Positions 9,560-18,777 of a stretch of DNA of 64,000 nt are shown here, one piece after another. Origin of the DNA: Aequorivita echinoideorum (GTDB lineage: Bacteria; Bacteroidota; Bacteroidia; Flavobacteriales; Flavobacteriaceae). The stretch is from positions 124,001 to 188,000 of the forward strand of contig NZ_JAHCTB010000005.1 of the NCBI RefSeq assembly GCF_018476645.1. Reading direction: 5' to 3'. The notes under the pieces were generated by a model that was given only the letters and a program-made list of their open reading frames with translations, made no database searches and had not been told where the DNA came from. Every line of letters begins with the position of its first letter. The stretch's first letter is position 1. The position numbers were made by a program, and so were the translations under genes.

Positions 9560-9586
9560 CCGAACTATTTTAACAACCCATTATTG

Positions 9587-10852
9587 ATGAAAGATTTATT
9601 CGATAAAATCTATAAAGATAAAGGCCCCTTAGGAAAATGGGCCGAACAGGCGGAAGGTTACTTTGTTTTTCCAAAACTGGAAGGGCCTATTTCAAACCGA
9701 ATGAAATTTAAGGGGAAAGAAGTAATCACTTGGAGCATCAATGATTATTTGGGTCTCGCCAATCACCCAGAAGTTAGGAAAGTAGATGCCGAGGCCGCTG
9801 CAAAATATGGCTCGGCATACCCGATGGGCGCTAGGATGATGAGCGGGCATACAGACTTGCATGAGCAATTGCAGCGTGAGCTTGCCGCATTTGTAAATAA
9901 GGAAGCCGCCTATTTGTTGAATTTTGGCTACCAAGGGATGGTCTCAACCATTGATGCCTTGGTTTCCAAGGACGATGTAATTGTTTATGATGTTGATGCG
10001 CATGCTTGTATTATTGATGGGGTCCGTCTTCATTTGGGACAGCGTTTTACCTACAAGCATAACGATATGGAAAGCATCGAGAAGAATTTAAAGCGTGCCG
10101 AAAAAGTTGCAGAAAAAACCGGCGGTGGTATTCTTCTTATATCTGAAGGCGTATTCGGGATGCGCGGCGAGCAGGGAAAATTGAAAGAAATTATCGAGCT
10201 TAAGAAAAAATATAATTTCCGCTTTTTTGTTGATGATGCGCACGGTTTTGGGACCCTTGGAAAAACTGGAGCGGGAGCAGGTGAGGAGCAGGGCGTACAG
10301 GACGGTATAGATGTTTACTTTGCCACTTTCGCAAAATCAATGGCGAGCACAGGGGCATTTATTGCTGGTGATGAAGAAATCATGAATTATTTGAAATACA
10401 ATCTTCGTTCACAAATGTTTGCAAAATCCCTGCAGATGGTTTTAGTGGAAGGAGCCTTGAAGCGTTTGGATATGCTCAGGACTATGCCTGAGTTAAAAAA
10501 TAAGCTTTGGGAAAACGTGAATGCACTCCAAAACGGATTGAAAAAACGAGGTTTCGATATTGGTACTACTCAAAGTTGTGTAACTCCAGTTTATTTAAAA
10601 GGAAGTATTCCTGAAGCAATGGCACTTGTAAAGGATCTACGTGAGAATTACGGTATATTCTGTTCCATTGTGGTTTATCCAGTTATCCCTAAAGGGCTGA
10701 TTTTATTGCGAATGATTCCTACGGCATCGCACACCATGGAAGATATAGAGGAAACCCTTGATGCTTTTTCATCAATCCGCGAACGATTGGAAAACGGAAC
10801 GTATAAGCGTCTTTCCGCAGCGGTTGCTGAAGCAATGGGAGAAAAAATATAA
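9587..10852 (+). CDS. Serine palmitoyltransferase / cysteate fatty-acyltransferase-like enzyme (alpha-oxoamine synthase)
   Basis: PLP enzyme of the alpha-oxoamine synthase family, 421 residues from ATG 9587. It condenses an amino acid with an acyl thioester and releases CO2. Motifs: SINDYLGLANHPEV, GSAYPMGARMMSGHTDLH, DVDAHACI, the aspartate of FVDDAHGFG, and the PLP lysine in FATFAKSMAST (Lys250). Length and motifs fit the sphingolipid-type branch (serine palmitoyltransferase, or the cysteate acyltransferase of flavobacterial capnine lipids) better than BioF, and no biotin genes are near. A GNAT-like gene converges on it, plausibly for the N-acylation step. Which amino acid it uses cannot be read from the sequence. 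Confidence 0.85.
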   Translation: MKDLFDKIYKDKGPLGKWAEQAEGYFVFPKLEGPISNRMKFKGKEVITWSINDYLGLANHPEVRKVDAEAAAKYGSAYPMGARMMSGHTDLHEQLQRELAAFVNKEAAYLLNFGYQGMVSTIDALVSKDDVIVYDVDAHACIIDGVRLHLGQRFTYKHNDMESIEKNLKRAEKVAEKTGGGILLISEGVFGMRGEQGKLKEIIELKKKYNFRFFVDDAHGFGTLGKTGAGAGEEQGVQDGIDVYFATFAKSMASTGAFIAGDEEIMNYLKYNLRSQMFAKSLQMVLVEGALKRLDMLRTMPELKNKLWENVNALQNGLKKRGFDIGTTQSCVTPVYLKGSIPEAMALVKDLRENYGIFCSIVVYPVIPKGLILLRMIPTASHTMEDIEETLDAFSSIRERLENGTYKRLSAAVAEAMGEKI

Positions 10853-10870
10853 AATTGAAAACTTTATAAA

Positions 10871-10903
10871 TCAAAAAATCCACCTTTTGGGTGGATTTTT
10901 TGA
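10871..10903. terminator. Bidirectional terminator
   Basis: Perfect 14-bp stem (TCAAAAAATCCACC and its complement) with a TTTTG loop, lying exactly between the two convergent stop codons. The A and T runs in the arms serve both directions. Confidence 0.85.
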
Positions 10904-12022
10904 TTAAATCGATTTTCTGAACGTACTCCGTTCTTTATGTTGCACGGGATTGTAATCCTTCCAAAGCAATTGTACGGCAGTGTTTTCCTTTAATTCTGGA
11001 TTTGTTTCAACGGTATGTATTCCTTTTGAATTAAAAAGATATTGCATTTCTTCAAAAATAATTGCGGTAACGCCCTTACCTTGATATTCCGGATCAATTC
11101 CTATTAAATAAAAGGCTGCGGTATCATTCTTTTTTTGGGCTTGGAGAATATAATTCCAGCCAATTGGGAAGAGCTTGCCATTTGCTTTTTTTAATGCTTT
11201 TGAAAAAGAGGGCATTACAATGGAAAATGCAATCAGTTTTCCTGTTTCATCTTTTATACAGCAAATGTAATCTGGGTGAATAAAACTGAAATATTTCTTC
11301 TTGTAATAATCAATTTGGTACTGCTGAATCGGGACAAAGGTTTGCAGCGTGTTATACGTTTTGTTCAGTAAACCAAACATCTCGTCCACGTAAGGCAGAA
11401 TTTCCTTTTTATCCTTAAAACGAATCACCGAAAGTTTGTAGCGCTCACGTACTATTTTTGAAAATTTTGCGACTTTTTCAAAAATAGTTTCGGGAATTTT
11501 TAAAGTGTACTCAACCCAAGTTGCTTGTTTTTCATATCCCAATTGTTCTAAATGGCTTGCATAGTAGGGGTGATGGTACCACGTAATCATTGTATTCATT
11601 TCTTCGTAGCCCATTGTTAAAATACCAGCTTTTTCCATATTGCTGAAACCTACTGGACCTTCAGCGTATTCTAAATTATGTTCCCGCCCTTTTTGATAGG
11701 CTTTTTCCAGCAATGCTTTGGTCACTTCAATATCATCCACCATATCCAGCCAGCCAAAACGGATCTTTTTCTTTTGTTGCTCATTTATTTCCAAATGATT
11801 CAAAATCACGGCAATCCTGCCAACAATCTTGTCATTTTTATACGCTAAATAATACCAAGCATCCGCATTTTTGAATACTGGATTTTTTGACCTATCAAGG
11901 GTTTCCAATTCATCTTTTATTAAGGGCGGAACCCAATATTTATGGTCTTTATAAAGTGAAAATGGAAATGTGACAAACGCTTTTAAATCACTTTTTGAAG
12001 TAGCTTCCTTAATTGTAATCAT
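10904..12022 (-). CDS. GNAT-fold acyltransferase-like protein, candidate ceramide/sulfonolipid N-acyltransferase
   Basis: Cytoplasmic protein of 372 residues with two GNAT-like halves. The C-terminal half shows the acyl-CoA-binding pattern FYLIGIDPEYQGKGVTAIIF followed by VETNPELKENTAVQLLW. The N-terminal half has FVTFPFSLYKDHKYWVPPL and AYKNDKIVGRIAVI. The bacterial ceramide synthase described in Caulobacter is also a GNAT-superfamily protein. Because this gene converges on the alpha-oxoamine synthase gene, I infer that it N-acylates the long-chain base, but sequence alone does not prove this. It sits 16 bp downstream of the outer-membrane gene on the same strand, probably in one operon. Confidence 0.6.
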   Translation of the reverse strand: MITIKEATSKSDLKAFVTFPFSLYKDHKYWVPPLIKDELETLDRSKNPVFKNADAWYYLAYKNDKIVGRIAVILNHLEINEQQKKKIRFGWLDMVDDIEVTKALLEKAYQKGREHNLEYAEGPVGFSNMEKAGILTMGYEEMNTMITWYHHPYYASHLEQLGYEKQATWVEYTLKIPETIFEKVAKFSKIVRERYKLSVIRFKDKKEILPYVDEMFGLLNKTYNTLQTFVPIQQYQIDYYKKKYFSFIHPDYICCIKDETGKLIAFSIVMPSFSKALKKANGKLFPIGWNYILQAQKKNDTAAFYLIGIDPEYQGKGVTAIIFEEMQYLFNSKGIHTVETNPELKENTAVQLLWKDYNPVQHKERSTFRKSI

Positions 12023-12038
12023 ACGCTAAAAATACTAT

Positions 12039-13013
12039 TTATTCACCCTCACCCTCATCCTCAAGCTCGAGGGAGTCTTGCCGTTCTTGTTTTTTATCCG
12101 CTTCCTTGGATTCTTTATTGGCTTCGTCTTCCAAATATTCATCTTTGTTGTGCATATCGAAGCGATAGGCAACACCTGCCCGTGCGTAAAATCTAGATGG
12201 TGTATCCTTAAAATTCACGGTAAGGGAAAGATCGACCTGTAAATCTTCATTTATGAGTGCCGCAGCACCGCCGCGCAGTAATTGATCGCTATAAAAATCA
12301 CTTTTAAATCCTTGGTTTTCAAGGAATACCGAAAAATAATCGTTGGTAGCGTGCGTAAGCGTTATTATGTACCCGTAAGTAGGAAATTCTGTTGAAATCC
12401 TATCGGCAATAATATTTGTAACCAGAACGAAACCGCCTACAAAATTGTTTTGTGTGGATAGTACCAGCTTCGGGCTTACCGAACTTTCGGCTTCAGGGGT
12501 GTAGGGATTATCCGCAAAATCAAAGTTGGCCCCAGCGTAAAGGGACAGCGCGGGAATCAAATCTTCCCATTGAATCCTATTATTCGCTTTCCAGCTATAA
12601 AGATTCGGGCCTTCCAAATCTCTTTTTCTGTAAGGATCATAAAACAAATATTTAGCGCCCACGGTATTGCTTCTAAAATTTGATAGCTTGTAGTCAAAAG
12701 GTACTGCGGCGCGATTGTCAGTAATCGTACTTCCCTGAAATTCGCCCATAATGCTTACCTCCAATTGTTCTTTCCAAAAACCATAGCGCACGGAGTAATC
12801 AATTGCGTAAGCGCTAGTTTCGGTTTCCAGCAGGTTGTGCTTTTCCTTTCCATAGCTAAAACCAGTTTCCACTTGAAGCACATTGTTGCCCACCGAAAAA
12901 GCTCCTTGCGAACCTCCCGGACGGTTTGTATTAATCATATCTGTATATTGAGCTGCCGCGTGCAGCAGTGGAAAAAATAGTGCTAATAAAAGGAGAATTG
13001 GCTTGGTGCGCAT
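12039..13013 (-). CDS. Outer-membrane beta-barrel 'transporter' protein
   Basis: Exported protein of 324 residues with a signal peptide (MRTKPILLLLALFFPLLHAAAQ) and alternating hydrophobic strands typical of a MetA-pathway-like (phenol degradation) outer-membrane barrel: INTNRPGGSQGAFSVGNNVLQVETGF at the start, and FYARAGVAYRFD as the last strand. An unusual acidic/lysine tail of about 40 residues follows (NKDEYLEDEANKESKEADKK to LEDEGEGE), probably periplasmic. Substrate unknown. It is the first gene of a likely two-gene operon with the GNAT-like protein. Confidence 0.75.
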   Translation of the reverse strand: MRTKPILLLLALFFPLLHAAAQYTDMINTNRPGGSQGAFSVGNNVLQVETGFSYGKEKHNLLETETSAYAIDYSVRYGFWKEQLEVSIMGEFQGSTITDNRAAVPFDYKLSNFRSNTVGAKYLFYDPYRKRDLEGPNLYSWKANNRIQWEDLIPALSLYAGANFDFADNPYTPEAESSVSPKLVLSTQNNFVGGFVLVTNIIADRISTEFPTYGYIITLTHATNDYFSVFLENQGFKSDFYSDQLLRGGAAALINEDLQVDLSLTVNFKDTPSRFYARAGVAYRFDMHNKDEYLEDEANKESKEADKKQERQDSLELEDEGEGE

Positions 13014-13094
13014 GGATTCTGGGTTTAGCCCAAAGATATAAGATTTTTATCATTTATTTAATAGAACACTTTCGTGTTTTTGTGCGTCAATACT

Positions 13095-13102
13095 TATTTT
13101 TG
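13095..13102 (+). promoter_or_regulatory. Minus-7 box upstream of the DUF4834-like gene
   Basis: TATTTTTG matches TAnnTTTG and lies 18 bp before ATG 13121. No convincing upstream TTG box was found. Confidence 0.4.
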
Positions 13103-13120
13103 GAAAGATTTTTCTGAATT

Positions 13121-13384
13121 ATGATTACATTTCTCAAAACCATTTTAATAATTCTCTTGGTGTATTTTGGCCTGAAATTCTTGATTAGGCTAGCCACACC
13201 ATATTTAATGAAATATATTTCTAAAAAAGCGGGACAACAATTTGAAAAGGCATTCGGCAACAATCCTTTCCAAGAACAAAAATCTCAAAAAGAAGGTAAT
13301 ATAACTATTGATAAGATGCCATCCGTAAACAAAAGGTCCAATCAAAATGTTGGTGAATATGTTGATTTTGAAGAAGTAGAATAA
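13121..13384 (+). CDS. DUF4834-like small membrane protein
   Basis: 87 residues: one N-terminal membrane helix (TFLKTILIILLVYFGLKFLI), then a short basic stretch (TPYLMKYISKKAGQQFEKAFG) and a polar tail ending GEYVDFEEVE. This matches my memory of the flavobacterial DUF4834 family; its function is unknown. The gap of 183 bp to the YfhO gene holds no other gene. Confidence 0.75.
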   Translation: MITFLKTILIILLVYFGLKFLIRLATPYLMKYISKKAGQQFEKAFGNNPFQEQKSQKEGNITIDKMPSVNKRSNQNVGEYVDFEEVE

Positions 13385-13567
13385 TATAGTTTCTAGTTTG
13401 TTTCTTCATTTTGTCGTTAATTCTAAGGCGAATAGTAATTATTCTCTTTTTTCTGATATTATTAATTTTCTTTCCTTTTGAAAAACTCTTTCCGCTTTAG
13501 TGAGCTATCAAAGATATTCTAAGTAATTTTTGTTAATTTCCCCACTTCATAATTTAGATGGACATTT

Positions 13568-16000
13568 ATGCAGGCCAATTTCAAAAAAATCTTTCCCCAC
13601 GTACTTGTTTTAATACTCTTCACCATTGCGGCTTTAGCTTATTTTAGTCCGGTTTTACAGGGCAAAAAGATTTTCCAGAGTGATATCGTCCAGTACACCG
13701 GAATGGCAAAACAACAAAACGATTTTCGTAAAAATACTGGCGAAGAAACCTATTGGACGGACGCAGCATTTGGCGGAATGCCCACCTACCAGCTGGGTGC
13801 GAAATATCCCCATAATTATATAAAACAGCTCGATCTCGCCATTCGATTTTTGCCGCGCCCGGCAGATTACCTTTTTCTATATTTTGTGGGAATGTATATT
13901 CTTTTTCTTGTTCTGAAAGTAGATTACAAACTTGCATTTTTGGGTGCTTTGGCTTTTGGTTTTTCCACCTATTTAATCATAATTCTGGGAGTTGGGCATA
14001 ATGCAAAAGCCCACGCCATAGCATATATGCCATTGGTTTTAAGCGGAATATTTCTCACCTTCAAACGACAATACATTTGGGGATTTCTATTGCTCACGGT
14101 TTCCATGGCTTTGGAATTGGTTGCCAATCACTTCCAAATGACGTACTATTTGATGTTATTGGTTTTGATTATAGGAATTGTTTATTTAATTGATGCCATC
14201 ATAAAGAAAATGTTGCCTCATTATTTTAAATCGGTTGCAATAATGGCCGGTGGCGTGTTGATAGCCGTAGGTCTCAATGCAACAAATATTCTGGCAACTA
14301 AGGAATATGCAGATACATCAACCCGTGGAAGAACGGAGCTTACCATCAACGCAGACGGCACGCCAAAAGATAATAAATCCGGTCTTGATTACGACTACAT
14401 AACCGAATATAGCTACGGAAAGCTTGAAAGTCTCAATCTTTTTATTCCCAGATTTATGGGCGGAAGTTCTAACGAAGCCTTGCCGGATGACTCCCAGACT
14501 GCACAGGAATTGATGCGAATGGGTGCTTCTATGGAAGAAGCAAACCAAGTATTAAGCCAAGTACCTATGTATTGGGGCGACCAAACCATAGTCGCGGCTC
14601 CCGCCTATATAGGGGCAATTATAATTTTCTTGGCTGTCTTGGCACTTTTTTTAATAAGGGGAAGGTTGAAATGGTGGGCAGTATCTGCAGCGGTATTGAG
14701 TTTGTTGCTTTCTTGGGGTCGGAATTTTGAACCGCTCACCCAATTTTTTGTTGAATATTTTCCACTTTACAATAAATTCCGTGCAGTGTCTTCCATTCAA
14801 GTAATTATTGAACTAGTCTTGCCCGTCCTAGCAGTTGTCGGCCTGCATCAGTTTTTTAATCAGTTTGAAAGAGAAGAAGAACGAAAAAAGTCATTACTTT
14901 TTACAACAGCAATTGTTGGCGGAATTTCAATTTTATTGTTGGTTTTCAAATCTGCTTTTGAATTTGCGAGTCCGTACGACAGTTTTTTCCGCGAGCAATT
15001 AGGACTTCCCGTTGTGGAAGCCATTCGTGAGGATAGGATGTCGCTGTTCACATCAGATGCTATTCGTTCATTAATTTTCGTATTACTCACTGCGTCAGTT
15101 TTATGGTTTTTTCTGAAAGGAAAAATAAAACAATCCTTTGCAATAATTGCACTTTCCATTTTGATTTTGGTTGATTTGGTTGGTGTTGATAGACGTTATG
15201 TAAACGACGAAAACTTTGTGCAGGCAAGGGTAATGGACGATCCATTTCCACAGAATGGGGCTGATATTCAAATCCTTGAGGACGATGGACACTATCGTGT
15301 TTACGATGCCACGGTAAATGCTTTCAACAGCGGTCGTGCCAGTTTTTACCATAAGGCTTTAGGTGGCTATCACGCTGCCAAACCCGGGCGGATGGCAGAT
15401 TTATTTGATTTCTATATCAGCAAGGGCGACATTGGTATTTTGAATATGATGAATGTTCGCTATATCATAACCCAAGCAAAAAATGGCGGGACGGTGGCCC
15501 AGCGAAATCCATACGCCAATGGAGATGCTTGGTTTGTAGAAAACGTGCTTCCGGCTGAAAATGCTGATGAGGAAATAAAACGATTGGATAGTTTGAATAC
15601 CAAACAAACGGCCGTTATAAATAGGAATTTTTTAGACAGAATTCCGAATAAAAATATTGAAAGGGATAGCACTGCAACAATTGAATTGGTCAATTACAAA
15701 CCGAACCATTTAACTTATGAAGCCGCAACAAAAACAGATCAACTTGCCGTTTTTTCTGAAGTCTACTATCCAAAGGGCTGGAATGCTTATATAAACGGAA
15801 AACCTGCTGATTATTTTAGAGCGAATTATGTGTTACGTGCCATGGTTATTCCGCCGGGAAATAATAAAATTGAATTTAAATTTGAGCCCGAGGTCATTCA
15901 AACCGGGAGTACTATTTCTTTGGTCAGTACGCTATTATTTGTTTTGATATTGCTGAGCGGAATCTATTTCTCATACAAAAAAGAAAAGAACCCGGAATAG
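13568..16000 (+). CDS. YfhO-family integral membrane protein
   Basis: Large membrane protein of 810 residues, probably with 12 or more membrane helices. It opens with FPHVLVLILFTIAALAYFSP and the luminal-type motif GGMPTYQLGAKYPHNY, and ends with a helix (STISLVSTLLFVLILLSGIY) and a basic tail. YfhO in Firmicutes is linked to glycosylation of teichoic acids. In Bacteroidota the role is unproven, but the fold is that of a polyprenyl-phosphate-sugar-dependent glycosyltransferase. The next gene, a glycosyltransferase, starts on the base after its stop, so the two are one operon and probably act on the same surface glycan. Confidence 0.88.
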   Translation: MQANFKKIFPHVLVLILFTIAALAYFSPVLQGKKIFQSDIVQYTGMAKQQNDFRKNTGEETYWTDAAFGGMPTYQLGAKYPHNYIKQLDLAIRFLPRPADYLFLYFVGMYILFLVLKVDYKLAFLGALAFGFSTYLIIILGVGHNAKAHAIAYMPLVLSGIFLTFKRQYIWGFLLLTVSMALELVANHFQMTYYLMLLVLIIGIVYLIDAIIKKMLPHYFKSVAIMAGGVLIAVGLNATNILATKEYADTSTRGRTELTINADGTPKDNKSGLDYDYITEYSYGKLESLNLFIPRFMGGSSNEALPDDSQTAQELMRMGASMEEANQVLSQVPMYWGDQTIVAAPAYIGAIIIFLAVLALFLIRGRLKWWAVSAAVLSLLLSWGRNFEPLTQFFVEYFPLYNKFRAVSSIQVIIELVLPVLAVVGLHQFFNQFEREEERKKSLLFTTAIVGGISILLLVFKSAFEFASPYDSFFREQLGLPVVEAIREDRMSLFTSDAIRSLIFVLLTASVLWFFLKGKIKQSFAIIALSILILVDLVGVDRRYVNDENFVQARVMDDPFPQNGADIQILEDDGHYRVYDATVNAFNSGRASFYHKALGGYHAAKPGRMADLFDFYISKGDIGILNMMNVRYIITQAKNGGTVAQRNPYANGDAWFVENVLPAENADEEIKRLDSLNTKQTAVINRNFLDRIPNKNIERDSTATIELVNYKPNHLTYEAATKTDQLAVFSEVYYPKGWNAYINGKPADYFRANYVLRAMVIPPGNNKIEFKFEPEVIQTGSTISLVSTLLFVLILLSGIYFSYKKEKNPE

Positions 16001-17290
16001 ATGAAGCGAGCGCTAATAGTAACTTATTATTGGCCACCTGCCGGCGGTCCGGGAGTACAGCGCTGGTTAAAGTTTGTAAAGTATTTTAGGGAATTCGGTA
16101 TTGAACCCATTGTTTACGCTCCAGAAAATCCCAATTATCCTCTTCTTGACGCGAATTTTTTAAATGAAATTCCTCCCGATGTGGAAATAATTAAACAACC
16201 TATAAAAGAACCTTACCGCTTCGCGAAATTTTTTTCTAAAAAGAAAACGAAGCAAATCAGTAGCGGGATTATTTCGAAAAAAAATCCTTCGATGCTTGAA
16301 AAATTAATGCTTTACGTACGTGGAAATTTTTTCATTCCCGATGCACGTGTGGGTTGGGTAAAGCCCTCAGTTGAATTTCTTTCGGAATATATCGCAAAAA
16401 ATCCCATTGACGTTTTAATTACAACGGGTCCGCCGCACAGTCTTCATTTAATAGGCATACAACTTCAGCAAAAACTGAATTTAAAGTGGGTAGCTGATTT
16501 TCGGGATCCGTGGACGACCATCCATTATCACAAATCGCTGCGTTTAAACATTTCTTCCGAAAAAAAGCATAAAGAATTGGAAGCTAAAGTTTTAAAATCT
16601 GCTGATTTAATTACAGTAACGAGTCCCACCACCAAAGCAGAATTTGAAACAATAACGAGCAAACCTATTGAAGTCATAACAAATGGTTTTGATGGTTATG
16701 AAAAATTCGATGAAAAACTGGATTCCAAATTTTCGATTGCGCACATTGGTTCTCTTTTGAGTGAACGGAATGCTGAAATTTTATGGGAAGTTTTAGCGGA
16801 AATTTCTTCGGAAAAAAATGATTTCAAAAAAGATTTACAATTGATTTTTGCCGGGACTGTTAGCGATGAAATAGCTGAAAGTCTGGAAAAATTTGGGCTT
16901 TTTGAAAACGCCGTTTTTAGAGGATATATCTCCCATTCCGAAGCACTGCAACTTCAGAAAAAATCACAGATTCTACTTTTGGTGGAGATAGACAGACCGG
17001 AAACGCGAGCCATTATACCCGGAAAGTTATTTGAATATTTAGCTGCGAAGCGACCAATATTGGCATTTGGACCCAAAAATTGGGATGTCGCACAAATTTT
17101 GGAAGAGACTAATGCCGGTTTCAATTTTAATTATCAGGAAAAAAATAGGCTGAAAGAAAAAATTCTGGAGTTATATGCTTCCTATAAGGAAGATAAATTG
17201 GAAGTCAATTCAAAAAATATTGAAAAATATAGTAGGAGGGAACTGACTTCAAAAATGGCTTCAGCTTTAATTGGTTTAATTCAGAAATAA
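16001..17290 (+). CDS. Group 4-like glycosyltransferase (GT-B fold)
   Basis: 429 residues. The N-terminal half starts MKRALIVTYYWPPAGGPGVQRWLKF, typical of flavobacterial GT4-like enzymes that act on cell-surface polysaccharide. The C-terminal donor-binding half shows VITNGFD, HIGSLLSERN, LIFAGTVSDE, IIPGKLFEYLAAKRPILAFG and the acidic residue expected near the sugar nucleotide. No membrane segment. It starts immediately after the YfhO stop, which indicates translational coupling. Sugar and acceptor are unknown. Confidence 0.88.
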   Translation: MKRALIVTYYWPPAGGPGVQRWLKFVKYFREFGIEPIVYAPENPNYPLLDANFLNEIPPDVEIIKQPIKEPYRFAKFFSKKKTKQISSGIISKKNPSMLEKLMLYVRGNFFIPDARVGWVKPSVEFLSEYIAKNPIDVLITTGPPHSLHLIGIQLQQKLNLKWVADFRDPWTTIHYHKSLRLNISSEKKHKELEAKVLKSADLITVTSPTTKAEFETITSKPIEVITNGFDGYEKFDEKLDSKFSIAHIGSLLSERNAEILWEVLAEISSEKNDFKKDLQLIFAGTVSDEIAESLEKFGLFENAVFRGYISHSEALQLQKKSQILLLVEIDRPETRAIIPGKLFEYLAAKRPILAFGPKNWDVAQILEETNAGFNFNYQEKNRLKEKILELYASYKEDKLEVNSKNIEKYSRRELTSKMASALIGLIQK

Positions 17291-17292
17291 AA

Positions 17293-17325
17293 AACCTCCA
17301 CTCAGCACGAGGCCTCGCAGAGGTT
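17293..17325 (-). terminator. Terminator of the basic secreted protein gene
   Basis: Read leftwards, AACCTC pairs with GAGGTT around an inner CGAGGCCTCG palindrome (17308-17317) and is followed by TTTTTT. A TTGGTTGGTTGGTT run sits between the stop codon and the stem. Confidence 0.7.
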
Positions 17326-17345
17326 CAACCAACCAACCAAAATTT

Positions 17346-18530
17346 TTAACCTCTTCCTCGAGAAGAATTTCCTCTAGAGGAATTTCCACTATTTCGCTGT
17401 GAACTTGCACTTTTATTTCTGTTAGAAGAATTACTACGTACGGTTTCACGTTGGGGAGCGCGCGAGTTTGTATTTCTTGTAACGGTATCTCCAGAATTTC
17501 TTACCGTTTTACTTCTTGAATTACTGCTTACGGAATTTCTCGTGTTTGTTTTTCTCGTAGTTGCCGGATTACTAGCTACTTTACGAGTAGTATTTTGAGT
17601 TGCACGCGTTGTAGTTCGTGTAGTTTTGGTATCTGTGACATTTCGATTTATATTTCTGTTATTGGAATTATTACTTCTAACTACGGCGCCTTTACTATTT
17701 GTACTGCTATTTCGAGTTACGTTTCTTGTAGTTGCAGCGTTGCTTCTCACAGGAGTTGAATTATCCCTCACAGAATTATTGCTGCGATTGTCCCTGGAAG
17801 CAATCATCGTATTCCTTCTATTTGGGTTGTAGTCTCTATTAATAGAAGATCTTCCGCTTTTATCGTAAACCCTACTTCCAGGGCGATAGAAATCCCTTCT
17901 TCCATTAGTATAGGCTACTCGATTTCGGTTTTTATAATAAATAACATGATCGTGATAGCTGTAACGTATTGGATTGTAATATCTTCTATATGGACGATCG
18001 TAAACTATGCAGTGCGCATAAATGGGCGGTGCATAGTACACATGCCAAGGACGATAAACATAAAAGGGATTAAAAACATTAATTGTCCCCGTGCAATGTG
18101 AGAAATATCCGAAATTATTATAGACTACGTGCAATCCACCTATACGCACAATTCTACGGTCGTTATACTGAATATCCACACTTCCGGCTTGTGTTATGCG
18201 CCCATAAGCATCATAGTATATTGGAATATTCTCAACTTGAATTACCGCACCGTAATCATCATATTGAACGTATGCCTCGTAATTGTAACCAGAATTAAAA
18301 CTTACATTTACATTAGGAGTACTAATGGTTACTTGTGATCCGGTTTGTGGACCCACGTATACAAAGTCAAATTGCCCATCCGGAAATACAGAGAATTCAA
18401 CATTACCTTCAATAAAGGTGTATGCATTTCCATCGTAATTGCGTCTCAAAGTTTCTTCATTTTCAAAAGTATCGGCTTTCGCTGAAACTCCCATTAAAAG
18501 AATACCGAAAATTAATGCTAGATTTTTCAT
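17346..18530 (-). CDS. Secreted protein with a long Asn/Ser/Thr/Arg-rich tail
   Basis: Not recognised as a known enzyme. ATG 18530 gives a signal peptide (MKNLALIFGILLMGVSAKA), then a folded domain to about residue 200 rich in Tyr/Gly/Asp strands (VQYDDYGAVIQVENIPIYYD, HVYYAPPIY). About 190 residues of low-complexity N/S/T/R sequence follow and end RGNSSRGRG. The tail is strongly basic and may bind anionic polymer. The longer frame to 18617 is rejected because the signal peptide starts at 18530. A sigma-54-like site with TGGCACG lies about 60 bp upstream. Confidence 0.7.
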   Translation of the reverse strand: MKNLALIFGILLMGVSAKADTFENEETLRRNYDGNAYTFIEGNVEFSVFPDGQFDFVYVGPQTGSQVTISTPNVNVSFNSGYNYEAYVQYDDYGAVIQVENIPIYYDAYGRITQAGSVDIQYNDRRIVRIGGLHVVYNNFGYFSHCTGTINVFNPFYVYRPWHVYYAPPIYAHCIVYDRPYRRYYNPIRYSYHDHVIYYKNRNRVAYTNGRRDFYRPGSRVYDKSGRSSINRDYNPNRRNTMIASRDNRSNNSVRDNSTPVRSNAATTRNVTRNSSTNSKGAVVRSNNSNNRNINRNVTDTKTTRTTTRATQNTTRKVASNPATTRKTNTRNSVSSNSRSKTVRNSGDTVTRNTNSRAPQRETVRSNSSNRNKSASSQRNSGNSSRGNSSRGRG

Positions 18531-18586
18531 AAGTTCAAAATTTAAATGGTTCAATTTTGCTAGTTGGTTATTTATACATCGTAAGT

Positions 18587-18602
18587 ACCAACCATCGTGC
18601 CA
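18587..18602 (-). promoter_or_regulatory. Sigma-54-like promoter P1 upstream of the basic secreted protein
   Basis: Read leftwards, TGGCACGATGGTTGGT fits the RpoN consensus TGGCAYRNNNNTTGCW with one mismatch, at the minus-12 C. The implied start near 18576 gives a leader of about 46 bases before ATG 18530. Confidence 0.5.
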
Positions 18603-18689
18603 AAATTTTAAAACCATTATAATAAACTGATATTTAGATAATTAATCAGTATAAATTTTTTTTGTTTGAATTTTTAATTTATATGAAAT

Positions 18690-18730
18690 AAAAAATCCGC
18701 TGAAAATGTTTTACCATTTCAACGGATTTT
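18690..18730 (-). terminator. Terminator downstream of the T9SS-tail gene
   Basis: Read leftwards, AAAATCCG-T-TGAAATG pairs with CATTTTCA-G-CGGATTTT, with one mismatch and one bulge, and is followed by TTTTTTA. A TTGGTTGGTT run precedes it, as at the terminator near 17325. Confidence 0.7.
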
Positions 18731-18777
18731 AAAAACTAACCAACCAAAAAACTATTAAGTCTTATTGACCATATATT

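Noticed and set aside
9557-9586. TTG start for the alpha-oxoamine synthase
   Set aside because: The TTG is part of the TAATTTTG minus-7 box; ATG 9587 matches the family start.
13385-13567. Possible gene between the DUF4834-like and YfhO genes
   Set aside because: The stretch is AT-rich with frequent stops on both strands and no structure that I can support.
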